Assembly (NCBI RefSeq): GCF_001434695.1
Contig: NZ_AZDI01000010.1
Coordinates: 1-63,265 of the forward strand
Source of the DNA: Dellaglioa algida DSM 15638
GTDB lineage: Bacteria > Bacillota > Bacilli > Lactobacillales > Lactobacillaceae
Reading direction: 5' to 3'
DNA length: 63,265 nt
The position numbers and the translations under genes are program-made. A model generated the notes under the pieces. The model was given only the letters and a program-made list of their open reading frames with translations. It ran no database searches and was not told where the DNA came from. Shown piece after piece: positions 37,985 through 49,451 of this stretch (position 1 is its first letter; every line of letters begins with the position of its first letter).

Positions 37985-38383
37985 TTACCAGATGTATGCT
38001 AAGACTTCGCCACCAATTTGTTTGGCGCGTGCATCTTTATCTGTCATCACACCTTCTGATGTTGAGATAACTGCGATTCCTAAACCATTTAATACTTTAG
38101 GAACTGCATCAGCTTGAACGTACGTACGTAATCCTGGTTTTGAAATACGTTTAATACCAGAGATTACACGTTCATTGTCTTTTCCAAATTTTAAAAATAC
38201 ACGGATAATACCTTGTTTGTCATCATCGATGTATTCGATATCACGTACGAAACCTTCATTTTTAAGGATTTCGGCGATATCACGTTTGATTTTTGAAGCA
38301 GGTACTTCTAAAGACTCATGCCGTACCATGTTTGCATTACGGATACGAGTTAAAAAGTCTGCGATCGGATCAGTCATGACCAT
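37985..38383 (-). CDS. rpsH: Ribosomal protein S8
   Basis: 132 aa. [37 protein letters not shown] and the C-terminal [31 protein letters not shown] are standard. Two ATGs (38383 and 38377) are both near AAAGGAGG; either may be used. Confidence 0.97.
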   Translation of the reverse strand: MVMTDPIADFLTRIRNANMVRHESLEVPASKIKRDIAEILKNEGFVRDIEYIDDDKQGIIRVFLKFGKDNERVISGIKRISKPGLRTYVQADAVPKVLNGLGIAVISTSEGVMTDKDARAKQIGGEVLAYIW

Positions 38384-38417
38384 TGAGTTTACCCTCCTTT
38401 AACTTATCTTTTTAAAT

Positions 38418-38603
38418 TTACCAACTAGCTTTTTTCATACCAGGAATTTGGCCTTTGTGAGCAAGGTCACGAAGACAAATACGGCATAATTTAAATTTAC
38501 GATAAACAGAATGTGGACGACCACAACGTTCGCAACGTGTGTAAGCTTGCGTAGAGAATTTTGCGGGACGTTTGTTCTTTGCAATCAATGATTTTTTAGC
38601 CAA
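38418..38603 (-). CDS. rpsN: Ribosomal protein S14, zinc-binding type
   Basis: 61-aa short form with cysteines CERC and CRIC forming a zinc ribbon, as in the primary S14 (rpsN1/rpsZ) of Firmicutes. Ends [16 protein letters not shown]. Confidence 0.97.
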   Translation of the reverse strand: MAKKSLIAKNKRPAKFSTQAYTRCERCGRPHSVYRKFKLCRICLRDLAHKGQIPGMKKASW

Positions 38604-38621
38604 AGCTTTGTAACCTCCTTA

Positions 38622-39164
38622 TTATTTAGAAAACGGCATACCCAATTGTGTGAGTAATTCTTTTGATTCCTCATCAGTATTAGCAGTTGTAACAATAACA
38701 ATATCCATTCCACGAACCTTATCCACATCATCAAAATCGATTTCTGGGAAAATTAATTGTTCGCGAACACCTAAAGTATAGTTACCACGGCCATCAAAGG
38801 CTTTATTGCTAACGCCACGGAAATCACGCACACGAGGTAATGAAACTGAAACTAATTTATCTAAGAAATCGTACATGCGTTCGCCACGTAAAGTAACTTT
38901 TGCACCGATTGGCATGCCTTCACGTAAACGGAAGCCAGCGATTGATTTCTTAGCTTTAGTAACCAATGGTTTTTGACCAGAGATCAAAGCTAATTCTTCA
39001 ACAGCTTTATCTAAATTTTTAGCATTAGTAACAGCATCACCAACACCCATGTTGATAACAATTTTATCAACTTGAGGTGTTTGCATAATTGATGTGTAGT
39101 TAAATTTTTCCATCATAGATGGTGTAATTTCATTAGTGAACTTTTCTTTTAAACGGTTAGTCAT
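38622..39164 (-). CDS. rplE: Ribosomal protein L5
   Basis: 180 aa, 5S rRNA binding. [46 protein letters not shown] and the ending LLTQLGMPF are diagnostic. Confidence 0.98.
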   Translation of the reverse strand: MTNRLKEKFTNEITPSMMEKFNYTSIMQTPQVDKIVINMGVGDAVTNAKNLDKAVEELALISGQKPLVTKAKKSIAGFRLREGMPIGAKVTLRGERMYDFLDKLVSVSLPRVRDFRGVSNKAFDGRGNYTLGVREQLIFPEIDFDDVDKVRGMDIVIVTTANTDEESKELLTQLGMPFSK

Positions 39165-39191
39165 GAAGAAAGTGTCCTCCTTTCAGTAGGT

Positions 39192-39500
39192 CTATTTAAC
39201 AGTTTCACCTGATTTTTTAGAAACTCTAACTTTCTTACCATCTACAACTTTGAAGCCAACACGAGTTGGTTCGTTTGTAGAAGGGTCGACAAGCATCACG
39301 TTTGAAACGTGAATTGGTGCTTCAATATCCACGATGCCACCTTGTGGATTCGAGTTACTAGGTTTTTGATGTTTTTTTGCAATATTGATACCTTCAACAA
39401 TCACACGGTCTTGTTTAAGGAAAACTTTAGTAACAGTACCTTGTTTACCTTTATCTTTACCTGCAATTAATTGAACTTTATCACCAGTTTTGACGAACAT
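39192..39500 (-). CDS. rplX: Ribosomal protein L24
   Basis: 102 aa. KOW motif [21 protein letters not shown], then [13 protein letters not shown]. An assembly-initiating protein of the large subunit. Confidence 0.98.
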   Translation of the reverse strand: MFVKTGDKVQLIAGKDKGKQGTVTKVFLKQDRVIVEGINIAKKHQKPSNSNPQGGIVDIEAPIHVSNVMLVDPSTNEPTRVGFKVVDGKKVRVSKKSGETVK

Positions 39501-39532
39501 TTAGCGCACCTCCTTGTTTTCCGATGGATTTC

Positions 39533-39901
39533 TTATAATACTTCGGGTGCTAAAGAAACAATCTTCATGAAATTGTTATCACGTAATTCACGTGCAACAG
39601 GTCCAAAGATACGTGTACCTTTAGGGCTCTTGTCATCTTGGATGATAACAGCAGCATTTTCATCAAATTTGATGTAAGAACCATCAGCACGATGAGCACC
39701 TGATTTTGTACGTACGATTACGGCTTTAACAACTTCACCTTTTTTGACAACACCACCTGGTGTTGCATGTTTAACAGTAGCAACAATAACGTCACCGATA
39801 TTAGCAGTTCTACGCTTTGATCCACCTAAAACTTTAATAGTTAAGATTTCTTTTGCGCCTGAATTGTCGGCAATTTTTAAACGACTTTCTGTTTGTATCA
39901 C
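39533..39901 (-). CDS. rplN: Ribosomal protein L14
   Basis: 122 aa. [27 protein letters not shown] start and [28 protein letters not shown] end are near-invariant. Confidence 0.99.
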   Translation of the reverse strand: MIQTESRLKIADNSGAKEILTIKVLGGSKRRTANIGDVIVATVKHATPGGVVKKGEVVKAVIVRTKSGAHRADGSYIKFDENAAVIIQDDKSPKGTRIFGPVARELRDNNFMKIVSLAPEVL

Positions 39902-39953
39902 AGTAAGTGTCCTCCTTTCAATAGCAAATTAGAAATACGAATGGCAATTATGC

Positions 39954-40220
39954 TTAAGCAATAACTGCTTTTTCAACGATATCTAATAAACGGAATCTCT
40001 TAGTTGCTGACAACGGACGAGTTTCCATAATTTGAACGATATCGCCGATTTTCGCTTCGTTATTTTCATCATGTGCATAGAATTTTTTAGAATAAGTCAC
40101 ACGTTTACCGTAGGTTTTGTGTGTCTTGTATGTTTCGATAAGAACACTAATCGTTTTATCCATTTTGTCGGATACAACGCGTCCTTGATAGACTTTACGT
40201 TGGTTACGAGTTTCACTCAT
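39954..40220 (-). CDS. rpsQ: Ribosomal protein S17
   Basis: 88 aa. [25 protein letters not shown] and [27 protein letters not shown] fit S17. Confidence 0.98.
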   Translation of the reverse strand: MSETRNQRKVYQGRVVSDKMDKTISVLIETYKTHKTYGKRVTYSKKFYAHDENNEAKIGDIVQIMETRPLSATKRFRLLDIVEKAVIA

Positions 40221-40245
40221 GCGTAAATGGCCTCCCTTTCGTAAT

Positions 40246-40440
40246 CTACTTGTTTAATTCTTGTTGGCGTAATGCCGTTTTAATACGAGCAATTGTTTTA
40301 CGTACTTCACTTAAGCGTGCGGTATTTTCTAATTGACCGGTAGCTAATTGGAAGCGTAAGTTAAACAATTCATCTTTAAATTCTTGTTCTTTGGTAATCA
40401 TTTCAGCAGTGGTTAATTCATTAATTTCCTTAGCCTTCAT
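40246..40440 (-). CDS. rpmC: Ribosomal protein L29
   Basis: 64 aa from the ATG at 40440 ([14 protein letters not shown]), which matches family starts; the start lies 11 bp inside rplP, with AGGTGG in the rplP coding end as ribosome site. A GTG 12 bp upstream is less likely. Confidence 0.95.
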   Translation of the reverse strand: MKAKEINELTTAEMITKEQEFKDELFNLRFQLATGQLENTARLSEVRKTIARIKTALRQQELNK

Positions 40441-40864
40441 GTGATTCGCCACCTACTTCCTCACGTTTTACAATTTTAGTTCTCACTGGAAGTTTGTTTG
40501 ATGCTAAGCGTAAAGCTTCGCGAGCAACTTCTTCGGGAACACCGGCAACTTCAAACATGATCTTTCCACGTTTAACTGGAGCTACCCATCCTTCAGGAGC
40601 ACCTTTACCAGAACCCATTCGAACACCAATTGCTTTTGCAGTATATGATTTATGAGGGAAAATTTTAATCCATACTTTCCCACCACGTTTCATATGACGG
40701 TTAATTGCGACACGAGAAGCTTCGATTTGACGGTTAGTGATCCATGATGATTCAAGAGCCTGTAAACCGAATTCTCCAAAAGCGACTTCTTTGCCACCTT
40801 TAGCTTCCCCACGCATTTTACCACGGAATTCACGACGGAATTTTGTACGTTTAGGTACTAACAT
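40430..40864 (-). CDS. rplP: Ribosomal protein L16
   Basis: 144 aa. [19 protein letters not shown] start and GKMMFEVAG-type core (here [33 protein letters not shown]). Sits near the A-site tRNA. Overlaps rpmC. Confidence 0.98.
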   Translation of the reverse strand: MLVPKRTKFRREFRGKMRGEAKGGKEVAFGEFGLQALESSWITNRQIEASRVAINRHMKRGGKVWIKIFPHKSYTAKAIGVRMGSGKGAPEGWVAPVKRGKIMFEVAGVPEEVAREALRLASNKLPVRTKIVKREEVGGESHEG

Positions 40865-40867
40865 AGG

Positions 40868-41524
40868 TTATTTCCCTCCTTTCACAGCGTTTTTCTTAGC
40901 TGGTAAGATTTCGCCACGGTAGATCCAGACTTTTACGCCTAATTTACCATAAGTAGTCATTGCTTCAACCCAAGCGTAGTCAATATCTGCTCTTAAGGTA
41001 TGTAATGGAACTGTACCATCTGAGTAGCTTTCAACACGAGACATATCAGCTCCGTTAAGACGGCCAGCAACTTGAACTTTGATACCTTTGGCACCAGAGC
41101 GCATTGTACGTTGCATAGCTTGTTTAACGGCACGACGGAAAGCGACACGGTTTTCTAATTGTTCCGCAACGTTTTCGCCGACTAATTGAGCATCTAAATC
41201 AGGACGTTTGATTTCAACAATGTTGATATGCACACGTTTACCTGTTAAATCATTTAATTCTTTACGAAGTTTTTCAACTTCAGCTCCACCTTTACCGATA
41301 ACCATACCAGGTTTAGCAGTATGGATTGAAACGTTAACACGTTTTGCAGCGCGTTCGATTTCAACGATAGAGACAGAAGCGTCGGTTAATTTTTCTTGAA
41401 TGTATTTACGGATGTGTAAATCTTCATGAAGGTAGTTTGCAAAATCTTTTTCTGCATACCATTTTGAATCCCAATCACGAATGATACCTACACGTAATCC
41501 CGTTGGATTTATTTTTTGACCCAC
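40868..41524 (-). CDS. rpsC: Ribosomal protein S3
   Basis: 218 aa. N-terminal [26 protein letters not shown], a KH domain with [14 protein letters not shown], and C-terminal ARGIKVQ-type segment ([20 protein letters not shown]). Forms the mRNA entry channel with S4 and S5. Confidence 0.98.
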   Translation of the reverse strand: MGQKINPTGLRVGIIRDWDSKWYAEKDFANYLHEDLHIRKYIQEKLTDASVSIVEIERAAKRVNVSIHTAKPGMVIGKGGAEVEKLRKELNDLTGKRVHINIVEIKRPDLDAQLVGENVAEQLENRVAFRRAVKQAMQRTMRSGAKGIKVQVAGRLNGADMSRVESYSDGTVPLHTLRADIDYAWVEAMTTYGKLGVKVWIYRGEILPAKKNAVKGGK

Positions 41525-41537
41525 GCGTTATCCCTCC

Positions 41538-41891
41538 TTATTTTGTAGCTTCAGATACAACTACTGTAATGTGACTCGTACGTTTATTAATTGGTGAAGC
41601 TGATCCTTTGGCACGAGGACGGAAACGTTTTAACGTTGGTCCTTCGTTAGCAAAGATATCACTAATAATTAAGTTTTCACCATCTAAATCAAAATTATTT
41701 TCTGCATTAGCTACAGCAGAAAGTAAAACTTTTTCAATGATTGGGCTTCCGGCTCTGGGAGTAAATCTCAAAATACCGATAGCTTCAGCAACACTTTTAC
41801 CTCTGATAAGATCGATTACCAAGCGAGCTTTACGCGCTGGAATACGAACAGTTTTGGCGGTTGCTTTTGCTGATGTTACTTGTTCAGCCAT
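41538..41891 (-). CDS. rplV: Ribosomal protein L22
   Basis: 117 aa. [26 protein letters not shown] start and the extended loop [24 protein letters not shown] that lines the exit tunnel. The loop shows no insertion or deletion of the kind linked to macrolide resistance. Confidence 0.98.
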   Translation of the reverse strand: MAEQVTSAKATAKTVRIPARKARLVIDLIRGKSVAEAIGILRFTPRAGSPIIEKVLLSAVANAENNFDLDGENLIISDIFANEGPTLKRFRPRAKGSASPINKRTSHITVVVSEATK

Positions 41892-41905
41892 GTGTATAAC
41901 CTCCT

Positions 41906-42187
41906 TTATTTAACTGTAGTTTTCTTATCGTCAGATCCGTGACCACGGAAAGTACGTGTTGGAACAAATTCACCCAACTTATGACCAACCATATCTTCTT
42001 GCATAAATACTGGAACGTGTTTGCGTCCATCATATACAGCGATTGTTAGACCAATGAAGTTAGGGAAGATTGTTGAACGACGTGACCATGTCTTGATAAC
42101 TGTTTTCTTTTCTTGATCAGTTTGTGCTTCGACCTTTTTCATCAAATGTTCATCGACGAATGGTCCTTTTTTTAGACTACGACTCAA
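41906..42187 (-). CDS. rpsS: Ribosomal protein S19
   Basis: 93 aa. [20 protein letters not shown] and [17 protein letters not shown] are diagnostic. Confidence 0.99.
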   Translation of the reverse strand: MSRSLKKGPFVDEHLMKKVEAQTDQEKKTVIKTWSRRSTIFPNFIGLTIAVYDGRKHVPVFMQEDMVGHKLGEFVPTRTFRGHGSDDKKTTVK

Positions 42188-42232
42188 TGTGAATCCTCCT
42201 TCCGGAATATAGCTTAAGCAACAAGCAAATTA

Positions 42233-43066
42233 TTATTTTTTGTTGCGTCCACGTACGATAAATTTGTCTGATTGGTTTTTCTTTGAACGTGTTTTGTAAC
42301 CCATCGTCTTTTGACCCCAAGGAGACATAGGTGATGGACGACCAATTGGAGCTTTACCTTCACCACCACCATGAGGATGATCGTTAGGATTCATAACTGA
42401 TCCACGAACTGTAGGACGTTTACCGGCCCAACGAGCACGACCAGCTTTACCGATTTTGATTAATTCGTGTTGTTCGTTACCGACAGCACCGATAGATGCA
42501 CGACATGTTGACAAGATCATGCGAACTTCGCCTGATGTCAAACGAACAAGAACGTATTTACCTTCTTTACCAAGTAATTGTGCTGAAGCACCGGCTGAAC
42601 GAGCAAGTTGTCCACCCTTACCTGGTTTTAATTCTATATTATGGATAATTGTACCAACTGGGATATCTTGAAGAGCTAATGCGTTACCAACCTTGATATC
42701 TGCTTCTTTACCAGATTGAACCATCATGCCAACTTCTAATCCTTTAGGAGCAATGATGTATGATTTGATACCATCAGTATATTGTAATAATGCAATATTA
42801 GCTGAACGGTTTGGATCATATTCGATTGCTTTAACAGTTGCTGTTACATTGTCTTTAACACGCTTGAAATCGATCAAACGGTATTGACGTTTGTGACCAC
42901 CACCACGGTGACGAACAGTAATGCGACCATAGTTATTACGGCCGGCAGTTCTGCTTTTTGATTCTAGTAATGATTTTTCAGGAGTTGATTTAGTAATTTC
43001 TGAGAAATCAGAACCAGTCATATTACGACGACCGTTAGTGGTTGGTTTGAATTTTTTAATTCCCAC
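42233..43066 (-). CDS. rplB: Ribosomal protein L2
   Basis: 277 aa. [16 protein letters not shown] start, [21 protein letters not shown], and the C-terminal [23 protein letters not shown] with the conserved histidine near the peptidyl transferase centre. Confidence 0.99.
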   Translation of the reverse strand: MGIKKFKPTTNGRRNMTGSDFSEITKSTPEKSLLESKSRTAGRNNYGRITVRHRGGGHKRQYRLIDFKRVKDNVTATVKAIEYDPNRSANIALLQYTDGIKSYIIAPKGLEVGMMVQSGKEADIKVGNALALQDIPVGTIIHNIELKPGKGGQLARSAGASAQLLGKEGKYVLVRLTSGEVRMILSTCRASIGAVGNEQHELIKIGKAGRARWAGKRPTVRGSVMNPNDHPHGGGEGKAPIGRPSPMSPWGQKTMGYKTRSKKNQSDKFIVRGRNKK

Positions 43067-43097
43067 GTTATTTTCCTCCTATTTACAAAATTTTAGA

Positions 43098-43382
43098 TTA
43101 TTCTTCGAATAATTGAATTTCTTTTGAGTCGGCAGTTAAAGTAACGATTGCTTTACGGCGTTTTTTAGTATAACCGGCATAGCGACCTTGACGCTTTAAC
43201 TTACCTTTAACATTCATGATATTTACTTTAACAACTTTAACGCCAAAAATATCTTCGATAGCTTTTTTGACTTCAATTTTAGTTGCGCGAGTATCAACGT
43301 CGAATGTGTAAACTTTATCAGCCATTCTGTCCATTGCTGCTTCGGTGATGACTGGGCGTAAGATAATATCTCTTGATTCCAT
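43098..43382 (-). CDS. rplW: Ribosomal protein L23
   Basis: 94 aa. [17 protein letters not shown] start and NVMNVKGK-type loop ([27 protein letters not shown]). Lies at the tunnel exit and docks trigger factor and SRP. Start overlaps the rplD stop by one base. Confidence 0.97.
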   Translation of the reverse strand: MESRDIILRPVITEAAMDRMADKVYTFDVDTRATKIEVKKAIEDIFGVKVVKVNIMNVKGKLKRQGRYAGYTKKRRKAIVTLTADSKEIQLFEE

Positions 43383-44005
43383 TATGAAAGAGCCTCCTCT
43401 ACTTGAGAAAGAGCTGCTTGAGTCATGACTAATTTGTCGTTGTTGATAACGTCAAGAACGTTAACACCTTTAGCTTCTACTACTGTAACATTTGGTAAGT
43501 TACGAGCTGCTAAAGCAACGAAATCATTGCCAGGTTCAAGAACTATTAATACTTTTTTGTTGATATCTAAGTTACTTAAAACTTCTTTGAAAGCCTTTGT
43601 TTTTGGTTGTTCGAAGCTAAGAGCATCGACCATAACCACGCCATTATCCAATACTTTTTGTGAAAGTACTGATTTAAGAGCTAAACGACGAACTTTTTTA
43701 GGTAATTTGTAACTGTATGAACGAGGAGTAGGGCCAAATACGACACCACCACCACGCCATTGTGGGCTACGGATAGATCCTTGACGAGCACGACCTGTAC
43801 CTTTTTGGCGCCATGGTTTTCTACCACCACCTGAAACTGCACTTTTGTTTTTAACTGAATGAGTTCCTTGACGTAATGATGCACGTTGCATGATTACGGC
43901 GTCAAAAATGACATTGTCGTTAGGTTCGATTCCAAAAATAGCGTCGTTTAATTCAACTTCACCATTTTTAGTACCATCTTGTTTTAATAATGCGACTGTT
44001 GGCAT
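43382..44005 (-). CDS. rplD: Ribosomal protein L4
   Basis: 207 aa. The tunnel loop [23 protein letters not shown] is conserved and unaltered. In some bacteria L4 represses its own S10 operon through the leader; a structured leader is present before rpsJ here. Confidence 0.98.
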   Translation of the reverse strand: MPTVALLKQDGTKNGEVELNDAIFGIEPNDNVIFDAVIMQRASLRQGTHSVKNKSAVSGGGRKPWRQKGTGRARQGSIRSPQWRGGGVVFGPTPRSYSYKLPKKVRRLALKSVLSQKVLDNGVVMVDALSFEQPKTKAFKEVLSNLDINKKVLIVLEPGNDFVALAARNLPNVTVVEAKGVNVLDVINNDKLVMTQAALSQVEEALS

Positions 44006-44025
44006 TTTGAAATTCCTCCTTCCTG

Positions 44026-44658
44026 TTATTTAGCGTCTTTAGTGACGTTTTTAATTGTAACTAATGATTTGTTTGCGCCTGGCACGTTACCTTTAATCAA
44101 GATAACATTGCTTTCAACGTCAACGCGGATAACTTCCAAGTTTTTGACAGTTACGCGCTTGCCACCCATGCGACCTGGTAATCTCTTACCTTTGAATACA
44201 CGGTTAATAACGGCACCCATTGAACCAGGACGACGATGGTAACGAGAACCATGAGTCATAGGACCTCGTGATTGTCCCCAACGTTTGATATTTCCTTGGA
44301 AACCATGTCCCTTAGACGTACCTGTGACGTTAACGACGTCTCCAGCTGAGAAAGTATCAACTTTGATTTCGTCACCCACAGTATAATCTCCAAGCACGAC
44401 ATCGTTAATTTCACGAACGAAGCGCTTAGGAGTAGTATTTGCTTTTGCTGCATGACCTTTAGCAGGTTTGTTTGTTAATACTTCACGTTTGTCTTGGTAA
44501 CCTAATTGAATTGCTTCGTAACCATCATTTTCAATTGTTTTCAATTGTAAAACAACGTTTGGCGTAGATTCAATCACTGTAACTGGTACCAATTCACCAT
44601 TTTCAGTAAAAACTTGTGTCATACCGACTTTTTTTCCTAAGATTCCTTTTGTAGTCAT
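44026..44658 (-). CDS. rplC: Ribosomal protein L3
   Basis: 210 aa. [27 protein letters not shown] start and GKGFQG-type loop ([25 protein letters not shown]). Reaches into the peptidyl transferase centre. Confidence 0.98.
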   Translation of the reverse strand: MTTKGILGKKVGMTQVFTENGELVPVTVIESTPNVVLQLKTIENDGYEAIQLGYQDKREVLTNKPAKGHAAKANTTPKRFVREINDVVLGDYTVGDEIKVDTFSAGDVVNVTGTSKGHGFQGNIKRWGQSRGPMTHGSRYHRRPGSMGAVINRVFKGKRLPGRMGGKRVTVKNLEVIRVDVESNVILIKGNVPGANKSLVTIKNVTKDAK

Positions 44659-44703
44659 AAGTACACCTCCAATATGTTTATAATTTATTTTTGTTGCTGA
44701 GTT

Positions 44704-45012
44704 TTATAATTTGATTTCAATATCAACGCCACTAGGTAAGTCAAGTTTCATCAATGAATCAACTGTCTTAGGTGTTGGGTTAACGATATCAATCAAACGT
44801 TTATGTGTAAGCATTTCGAATTGTTCACGTGAATCTTTATGCTTATGTGGTGAACGTAAAACTGTGTATAATGTACGTTCTGTTGGCAATGGAATTGGTC
44901 CAGAAATTGTTGCCCCTGTTCTTTTTGCAGTTTCAACAATCTTGTCAGCAGATTGATCTAAAATACGGTGTTCGTAAGCCTTTAGGCGAATACGAATTTT
45001 TTGTTTTGCCAT
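44704..45012 (-). CDS. rpsJ: Ribosomal protein S10
   Basis: 102 aa from the ATG at 45012 ([22 protein letters not shown]), the family start, preceded by GAAGGAGGGAAC. A longer frame reading back through the leader hairpin is spurious. First gene of the S10-spc-alpha run. Confidence 0.98.
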   Translation of the reverse strand: MAKQKIRIRLKAYEHRILDQSADKIVETAKRTGATISGPIPLPTERTLYTVLRSPHKHKDSREQFEMLTHKRLIDIVNPTPKTVDSLMKLDLPSGVDIEIKL

Positions 45013-45175
45013 TTTGTTCCCTCCTTCGTCTATTTTAAAAATAAGACTAGCTCCGTGTAAGTGACCGACACGCCTTGCGTGGCAAAGCTGCCGGGCGTGT
45101 CGCAATCTTTCACATCTTAGCTCATTCTATGAAACCCTGCCACAGGGCGAACTACGCCATCTGTTTTTGGGTACT
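45013..45175 (-). promoter_or_regulatory. Structured leader of the S10 operon
   Basis: About 160 nt between the promoter and rpsJ. It holds a perfect 9-bp stem CGACACGCC (45066-45074) / GGCGTGTCG (45094-45102) with an inner GGCA-aagc-TGCC hairpin, plus two mutually exclusive hairpins at 45135-45158 (CCCTG/CAGGG and GGCG/CGCC). No T-run follows, so this is not a terminator. Likely a ribosomal-protein-binding leader. Confidence 0.65.
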
Positions 45176-45180
45176 TATCT

Positions 45181-45209
45181 ATACTACTAAAGATAAAGCC
45201 TTATGGCAA
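45181..45209 (-). promoter_or_regulatory. Promoter of the S10 operon
   Basis: Minus strand TTGCCA (45204-45209), 17-bp spacer, TAGTAT (45181-45186). Confidence 0.65.
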
Positions 45210-45301
45210 GTGCTTTCTTTCTTTTTTTCAAAGTTTCTCATTAGAAAATCATAATTCACTTTTTTTCAGAAACAACTTTTATTCAATCGTTATTTTAACA
45301 C

Positions 45302-45338
45302 AAAAAAAAGAAGCTATCGATAAACGATAACTTCTTTT
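45302..45338 (-). terminator. Terminator of the str operon
   Basis: Minus strand AAGAAGTTATCG-tttat-CGATAGCTTCTT with one mismatch, followed by eight T, 20 bp after fusA. It separates str from S10. Confidence 0.9.
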
Positions 45339-45357
45339 TAAAATTCAGAACGGCTGA

Positions 45358-47451
45358 CTAGTCAGCAGATGTTCCGTTTTTCTTCATAATTTCTTCTTGG
45401 ATTGCTTTTGGTACAGCTTCATAATGATCAAATGTCATTGTAAATGTACCACGTCCTTGTGTTGAAGAACGTAAAGTAGTTGCGTAACCGAACATACCTG
45501 AAAGAGGAACCATTGCGTTAACAACTTGTGCGTTTCCGCGAGCTTCCATACCTTCAACACGTCCACGACGAGCAGTTACATGTCCCATAACATCACCTAA
45601 GTAATCTTCTGGAGCAACAACTTCAACCTTCATCATTGGTTCAAGGATAACAGCACCAGCACTCTTAGCAGCATTTCTCAATGACATTGAAGCAGCTACT
45701 TTAAATGCTGATTCGTTAGAATCGACATCATGATATGATCCATCATATAACTTGGCTTTAACATCAATAAGTGGGTAACCTGCAAGAACACCGTTTTGCA
45801 TAGCTTCTCTCAAACCTTGTTCAACTGAAGGAATGTATTCACGAGGAACAACACCACCAACGATAGCGTCTTCGAATGCGAAACCGCCACCCTCTTCATT
45901 AGGTGAGAATTCAACCGTAACATCCCCATATTGACCTTTACCACCGGATTGACGAACGAATTTACCTTGTGCAGAAACAGTTTTTGTAAATGTTTCACGG
46001 TAGGCAACTTGTGGTTCACCAACAGTAGCTTCAACGTTAAATTCACGTCTCATACGATCAACGATGATATCCAAATGCAATTCACCCATCCCAGCGATTA
46101 AAGTTTCACCAGTTTCAGGGTTAGTTTCTGCCTTGAATGAAGGATCTTCTTCAGCTAGTTTTTGTAAACCGATATCCATCTTATCTTGATCAGCTTTTGT
46201 TTTTGGTTCGATAGAAACTTGGATAACTGGTTCAGGGAATTCCATTGATTCAAGAATTAATGGGTGTTTTTCATCCGTTAAAGAATCACCAGTTGTCGTG
46301 TTTTTCAAACCAATAGCAGCAGCGATATCACCTGAGAATACTTCAGGAATTTCATTACGGTGATTTGAATGCATTTGAAGAATACGACCAACACGTTCAC
46401 GCGTGTCTTTAGTAGAATTCAAAACATATGAACCAGCTTGTAATGTACCTGAGTAAACACGGAAGAATGTCAAACGACCAACGAATGGATCCGTTGCAAT
46501 TTTGAAAGCTAAAGCAGCGAAATCTTTATCATCGCCAGCTGTAATTTCAACTTGTTCGTCCGTTTTAGGATCAGTTGCGTTATAAGGTTTGACATCTAAA
46601 GGAGATGGTAAGAAATCATTAACAGCATCCAACATCATTTGAACACCCTTGTTTTTAAATGCTGAACCAGCAAGAACTGGGTACATTTCAAGGTTTAATG
46701 TTGCTTTACGGATAGCAGCTTTGATTTCATCTTTAGTAATTTCAACGCCATCAAGATATTTTTCCATAAGCTTTTCATCAACATCAGCAACGGCTTCAAC
46801 TAAAGCTTCGCGACGTTTTGTAGCTTCTTCTAAATATTCTTCAGGAACGTCAATACTTTCCCATGTAGCACCTAAATCTTCGTTATCATATAAATCGGCT
46901 TTCATTTCGATTAAATCAATAACACCTTCAAAATCATCTTCAGCGCCAATTGGCATTTGGATAGGAACAGCATTTACTTGAAGACGATCTTTGATTGTAC
47001 CTACTGAATAATCAAAGTTAGCACCCATTTTATCCATCTTATTGATGAATACAATACGAGGAACTGAATATGTTGTTGCTTGACGCCAAACATTTTCAGT
47101 TTGTGGTTCAACACCAGATTGACCATCTAAAACAACAACGGCTCCATCTAAGACACGAAGTGAACGTTCAACTTCAATAGTGAAATCCACATGTCCTGGA
47201 GTATCGATGATATTAATACGATGTTCTTTCCATTCAGCTGTTGTAGCAGCTGATGTGATTGTAATACCACGTTCTTGTTCTTGTTCCATCCAATCCATTT
47301 GTGAAGCTCCTTCATGAGTTTCACCAATTTTATGAATTTTACCCGTATAGTATAAAATACGTTCAGTAGTTGTTGTCTTACCAGCATCGATATGAGCAAC
47401 AATACCAATATTACGCGTTTTTTCTAGTGGAAATTCGCGTTTATTTGCCAT
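45358..47451 (-). CDS. fusA: Elongation factor G
   Basis: GTPase that drives ribosomal translocation; 697 aa. G1 [19 protein letters not shown], switch [11 protein letters not shown]3 DTPGHVDF, G4 NKMDK are intact, and domains II-V follow with normal length. Third gene of rpsL-rpsG-fusA; no tuf follows here. Confidence 0.98.
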   Translation of the reverse strand: MANKREFPLEKTRNIGIVAHIDAGKTTTTERILYYTGKIHKIGETHEGASQMDWMEQEQERGITITSAATTAEWKEHRINIIDTPGHVDFTIEVERSLRVLDGAVVVLDGQSGVEPQTENVWRQATTYSVPRIVFINKMDKMGANFDYSVGTIKDRLQVNAVPIQMPIGAEDDFEGVIDLIEMKADLYDNEDLGATWESIDVPEEYLEEATKRREALVEAVADVDEKLMEKYLDGVEITKDEIKAAIRKATLNLEMYPVLAGSAFKNKGVQMMLDAVNDFLPSPLDVKPYNATDPKTDEQVEITAGDDKDFAALAFKIATDPFVGRLTFFRVYSGTLQAGSYVLNSTKDTRERVGRILQMHSNHRNEIPEVFSGDIAAAIGLKNTTTGDSLTDEKHPLILESMEFPEPVIQVSIEPKTKADQDKMDIGLQKLAEEDPSFKAETNPETGETLIAGMGELHLDIIVDRMRREFNVEATVGEPQVAYRETFTKTVSAQGKFVRQSGGKGQYGDVTVEFSPNEEGGGFAFEDAIVGGVVPREYIPSVEQGLREAMQNGVLAGYPLIDVKAKLYDGSYHDVDSNESAFKVAASMSLRNAAKSAGAVILEPMMKVEVVAPEDYLGDVMGHVTARRGRVEGMEARGNAQVVNAMVPLSGMFGYATTLRSSTQGRGTFTMTFDHYEAVPKAIQEEIMKKNGTSAD

Positions 47452-47544
47452 TTTGTATGATCTCCTTCCAATTCTAAAATATATCCAAAAAAATGACTAC
47501 TATATCGATTATCAAAATCATATAATAGCCATCCTTTTATAAAA

Positions 47545-48015
47545 TTACCAGCGGTAATGTGCGAATGCTTTGTTAGCGTCAGCCATTTTATGTGTATCTT
47601 CACGTTTCTTAACTGATGCACCAGTATTGTTTGCTGCATCCATGATTTCTTTAGCTAAACGTTCTGGCATTGTATGTTCCCCACGTAAACGTGCGTAACT
47701 TACTAACCACCGTAAACCTAAAGTTGAACGACGATCAGGGCGAACTTCAATTGGCACTTGGTAGTTAGAACCACCGACACGGCGAGCTTTAACTTCAAGT
47801 ACGGGCATGATGTTTTTCATAGCTTCATCAAAAACTTCATTAGGTTCGTTTCCTGTTTGTTCTTTAATCATTTCGAATGCATCATACAAGATCTTTGATG
47901 CAGTACCACGACGACCATCTAACATTAAACGGTTGATTAAACGTGTTACTAATTTAGAATTGTAAATTGGATCAGGCAATACTTCTCTTTTTGGAGCTGG
48001 GCCTTTTCTTGGCAT
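47545..48015 (-). CDS. rpsG: Ribosomal protein S7
   Basis: 156 aa. [31 protein letters not shown] start, [21 protein letters not shown] core and AFAHYRW end are diagnostic. Nucleates the 30S head. Confidence 0.99.
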   Translation of the reverse strand: MPRKGPAPKREVLPDPIYNSKLVTRLINRLMLDGRRGTASKILYDAFEMIKEQTGNEPNEVFDEAMKNIMPVLEVKARRVGGSNYQVPIEVRPDRRSTLGLRWLVSYARLRGEHTMPERLAKEIMDAANNTGASVKKREDTHKMADANKAFAHYRW

Positions 48016-48060
48016 CTAAATAACCTCCTTAGATTCTATTTTTATTAGAATGACCTAAAC

Positions 48061-48471
48061 TTATTTAGGTCTCTTTGCGCCGTATTTTGAACGACTTTGT
48101 TTACGATCAGCAACACCGGCTGTATCAAGAGCACCACGGATAACATGGTAACGTACCCCAGGTAAATCTTTTACACGGCCACCACGAATAAGAACAACAC
48201 TATGTTCTTGTAAGTTATGTCCAATACCAGGAATGTATGCTGTAACTTCAAGAAGGTTAGATAAACGAACACGCGCATATTTACGTAAAGCAGAGTTAGG
48301 CTTTTTAGGTGTCATTGTTCCGACACGAGTAGCAACCCCACGTTTTTGTGGTGCAGGATTATCTGTTTGAACTTTCTTGTAACTGTTATACCCGAAGTTT
48401 AATGCGGGTGCACCAGATTTTGAACCTTTAGAATTACGACCTTTACGAACTAATTGATTAATTGTTGGCAT
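48061..48471 (-). CDS. rpsL: Ribosomal protein S12
   Basis: 136 aa. [19 protein letters not shown] keeps the wild-type lysine linked to streptomycin sensitivity, as does [13 protein letters not shown]. Ends [11 protein letters not shown]. First gene of the str operon. Confidence 0.99.
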   Translation of the reverse strand: MPTINQLVRKGRNSKGSKSGAPALNFGYNSYKKVQTDNPAPQKRGVATRVGTMTPKKPNSALRKYARVRLSNLLEVTAYIPGIGHNLQEHSVVLIRGGRVKDLPGVRYHVIRGALDTAGVADRKQSRSKYGAKRPK

Positions 48472-48675
48472 CTAAAGTTTCCTCCTTCCTTATTATAGGT
48501 TAATTGTTTTTAAGTCCACACATCCAGGTGGTTCATTTTTTAATAATAAAAAATAACGTCCTAGACGTCTGGCTTATAATGCGCTGCTGTTATACAGAAT
48601 CTCAACTATGTAGATGAATTAACTGTTCACAAAAAGCACCTTACACAGAATAGCATGGTATTTTATTTTCGTCAA
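48472..48675 (-). promoter_or_regulatory. Promoter and long leader of the str operon
   Basis: Minus strand TTGACG (48670-48675), 17-bp spacer, TATTCT (48647-48652) with TGN extension. The leader is about 165 nt and includes ACGTC-tag-GACGT followed by TATTTTTTATT, a weak terminator-like hairpin, and CCAC...GTGG. Function of the leader is unknown. Confidence 0.65.
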
Positions 48676-48723
48676 TGGTATTTGTATTAAAAAGCGTATT
48701 TTTTACATAGGAGGATATAAATT

Positions 48724-49416
48724 ATGTTAATTAGCTACTTATTTTTACTAGGCGCCTGCCTGGGATCATTTATTACCTGTACTGCGACACGCCATGCGTT
48801 GAATCAAAGTCAACTCGGTCAAAGATCGATGTGCGACTATTGTGGGGTAAACATCCCTTGGCGAGACCTTATTCCGATTTACGCTTTTCTTAGATTACGT
48901 GGACATTGTCGATTCTGCAAGGGGCAATTTCCAGCATATTCATTTATTTTTGAATGCAGTTTGGCTATTATGTTGCCTCTGGCTTTCGCCAAACTTTCCC
49001 CGCCACTATTTATACTGGTTACCGCATTTTTATTTTATCTCACTTTTTTATCCGTTATGGATTTTACCAATCGGCTTATTTCTAGTCGTCTAACTATTGG
49101 TGGTGGCCTCATATTTATTGTTTGGCACTATTTATTGCTCGGCTTACCAGACTCATTATTAGAAATCTTATTATTTAGCCTGTTTCTATTTGCATTATGC
49201 TTTCAACAAAAAATGGGGGTCGGCGATTTCATACTACTGCTTGTCATTCAACTAACATTTGGCATCCATTTTTGTTTGATTGTGACGCTTTTCGCTTGTA
49301 TAAGTGCACTCATATATTTTCTCTGCACAAACCAAATGAGATATCAGATTTTTGCGTTCGTTCCGCATTTAACGTTAGGCACCTATCTAACTTTTGCATT
49401 ATCTTTCTATATATAA
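48724..49416 (+). CDS. comC: Prepilin peptidase, ComC/PilD type (A24)
   Basis: Aspartic membrane protease that cleaves and often methylates type IV-like prepilins, needed for the competence pseudopilus. 230 aa with about seven to eight membrane segments. N-terminal zinc-type cysteines CDYC and CRFC; catalytic aspartates in SVMDFTNR and in the GxGD motif MGVGDF. AGGAGG precedes the ATG. It diverges from the rpsL promoter. No other com genes are in the window; it implies a com locus elsewhere. Confidence 0.9.
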   Translation: MLISYLFLLGACLGSFITCTATRHALNQSQLGQRSMCDYCGVNIPWRDLIPIYAFLRLRGHCRFCKGQFPAYSFIFECSLAIMLPLAFAKLSPPLFILVTAFLFYLTFLSVMDFTNRLISSRLTIGGGLIFIVWHYLLLGLPDSLLEILLFSLFLFALCFQQKMGVGDFILLLVIQLTFGIHFCLIVTLFACISALIYFLCTNQMRYQIFAFVPHLTLGTYLTFALSFYI

Positions 49417-49420
49417 ACAA

Positions 49421-49448
49421 AAAGGCTGAGCAACTATGCTCGGCCTTT
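49421..49448. terminator. Bidirectional terminator between comC and the permease gene
   Basis: AAAGGCTGAGCA-actat-TGCTCGGCCTTT with one wobble and T-runs on both strands, between two converging genes. Confidence 0.88.
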
Positions 49449-49451
49449 AAT

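Noticed and set aside
45013-45105. N-terminal extension of S10
   Set aside because: The frame reads back through the hairpin leader; the family start and GAAGGAGG site are at 45012.
48676-48723. Competence (SigH/ComX-type) box before comC
   Set aside because: AAAGCGTATTTT is only loosely like known boxes; not enough to call.
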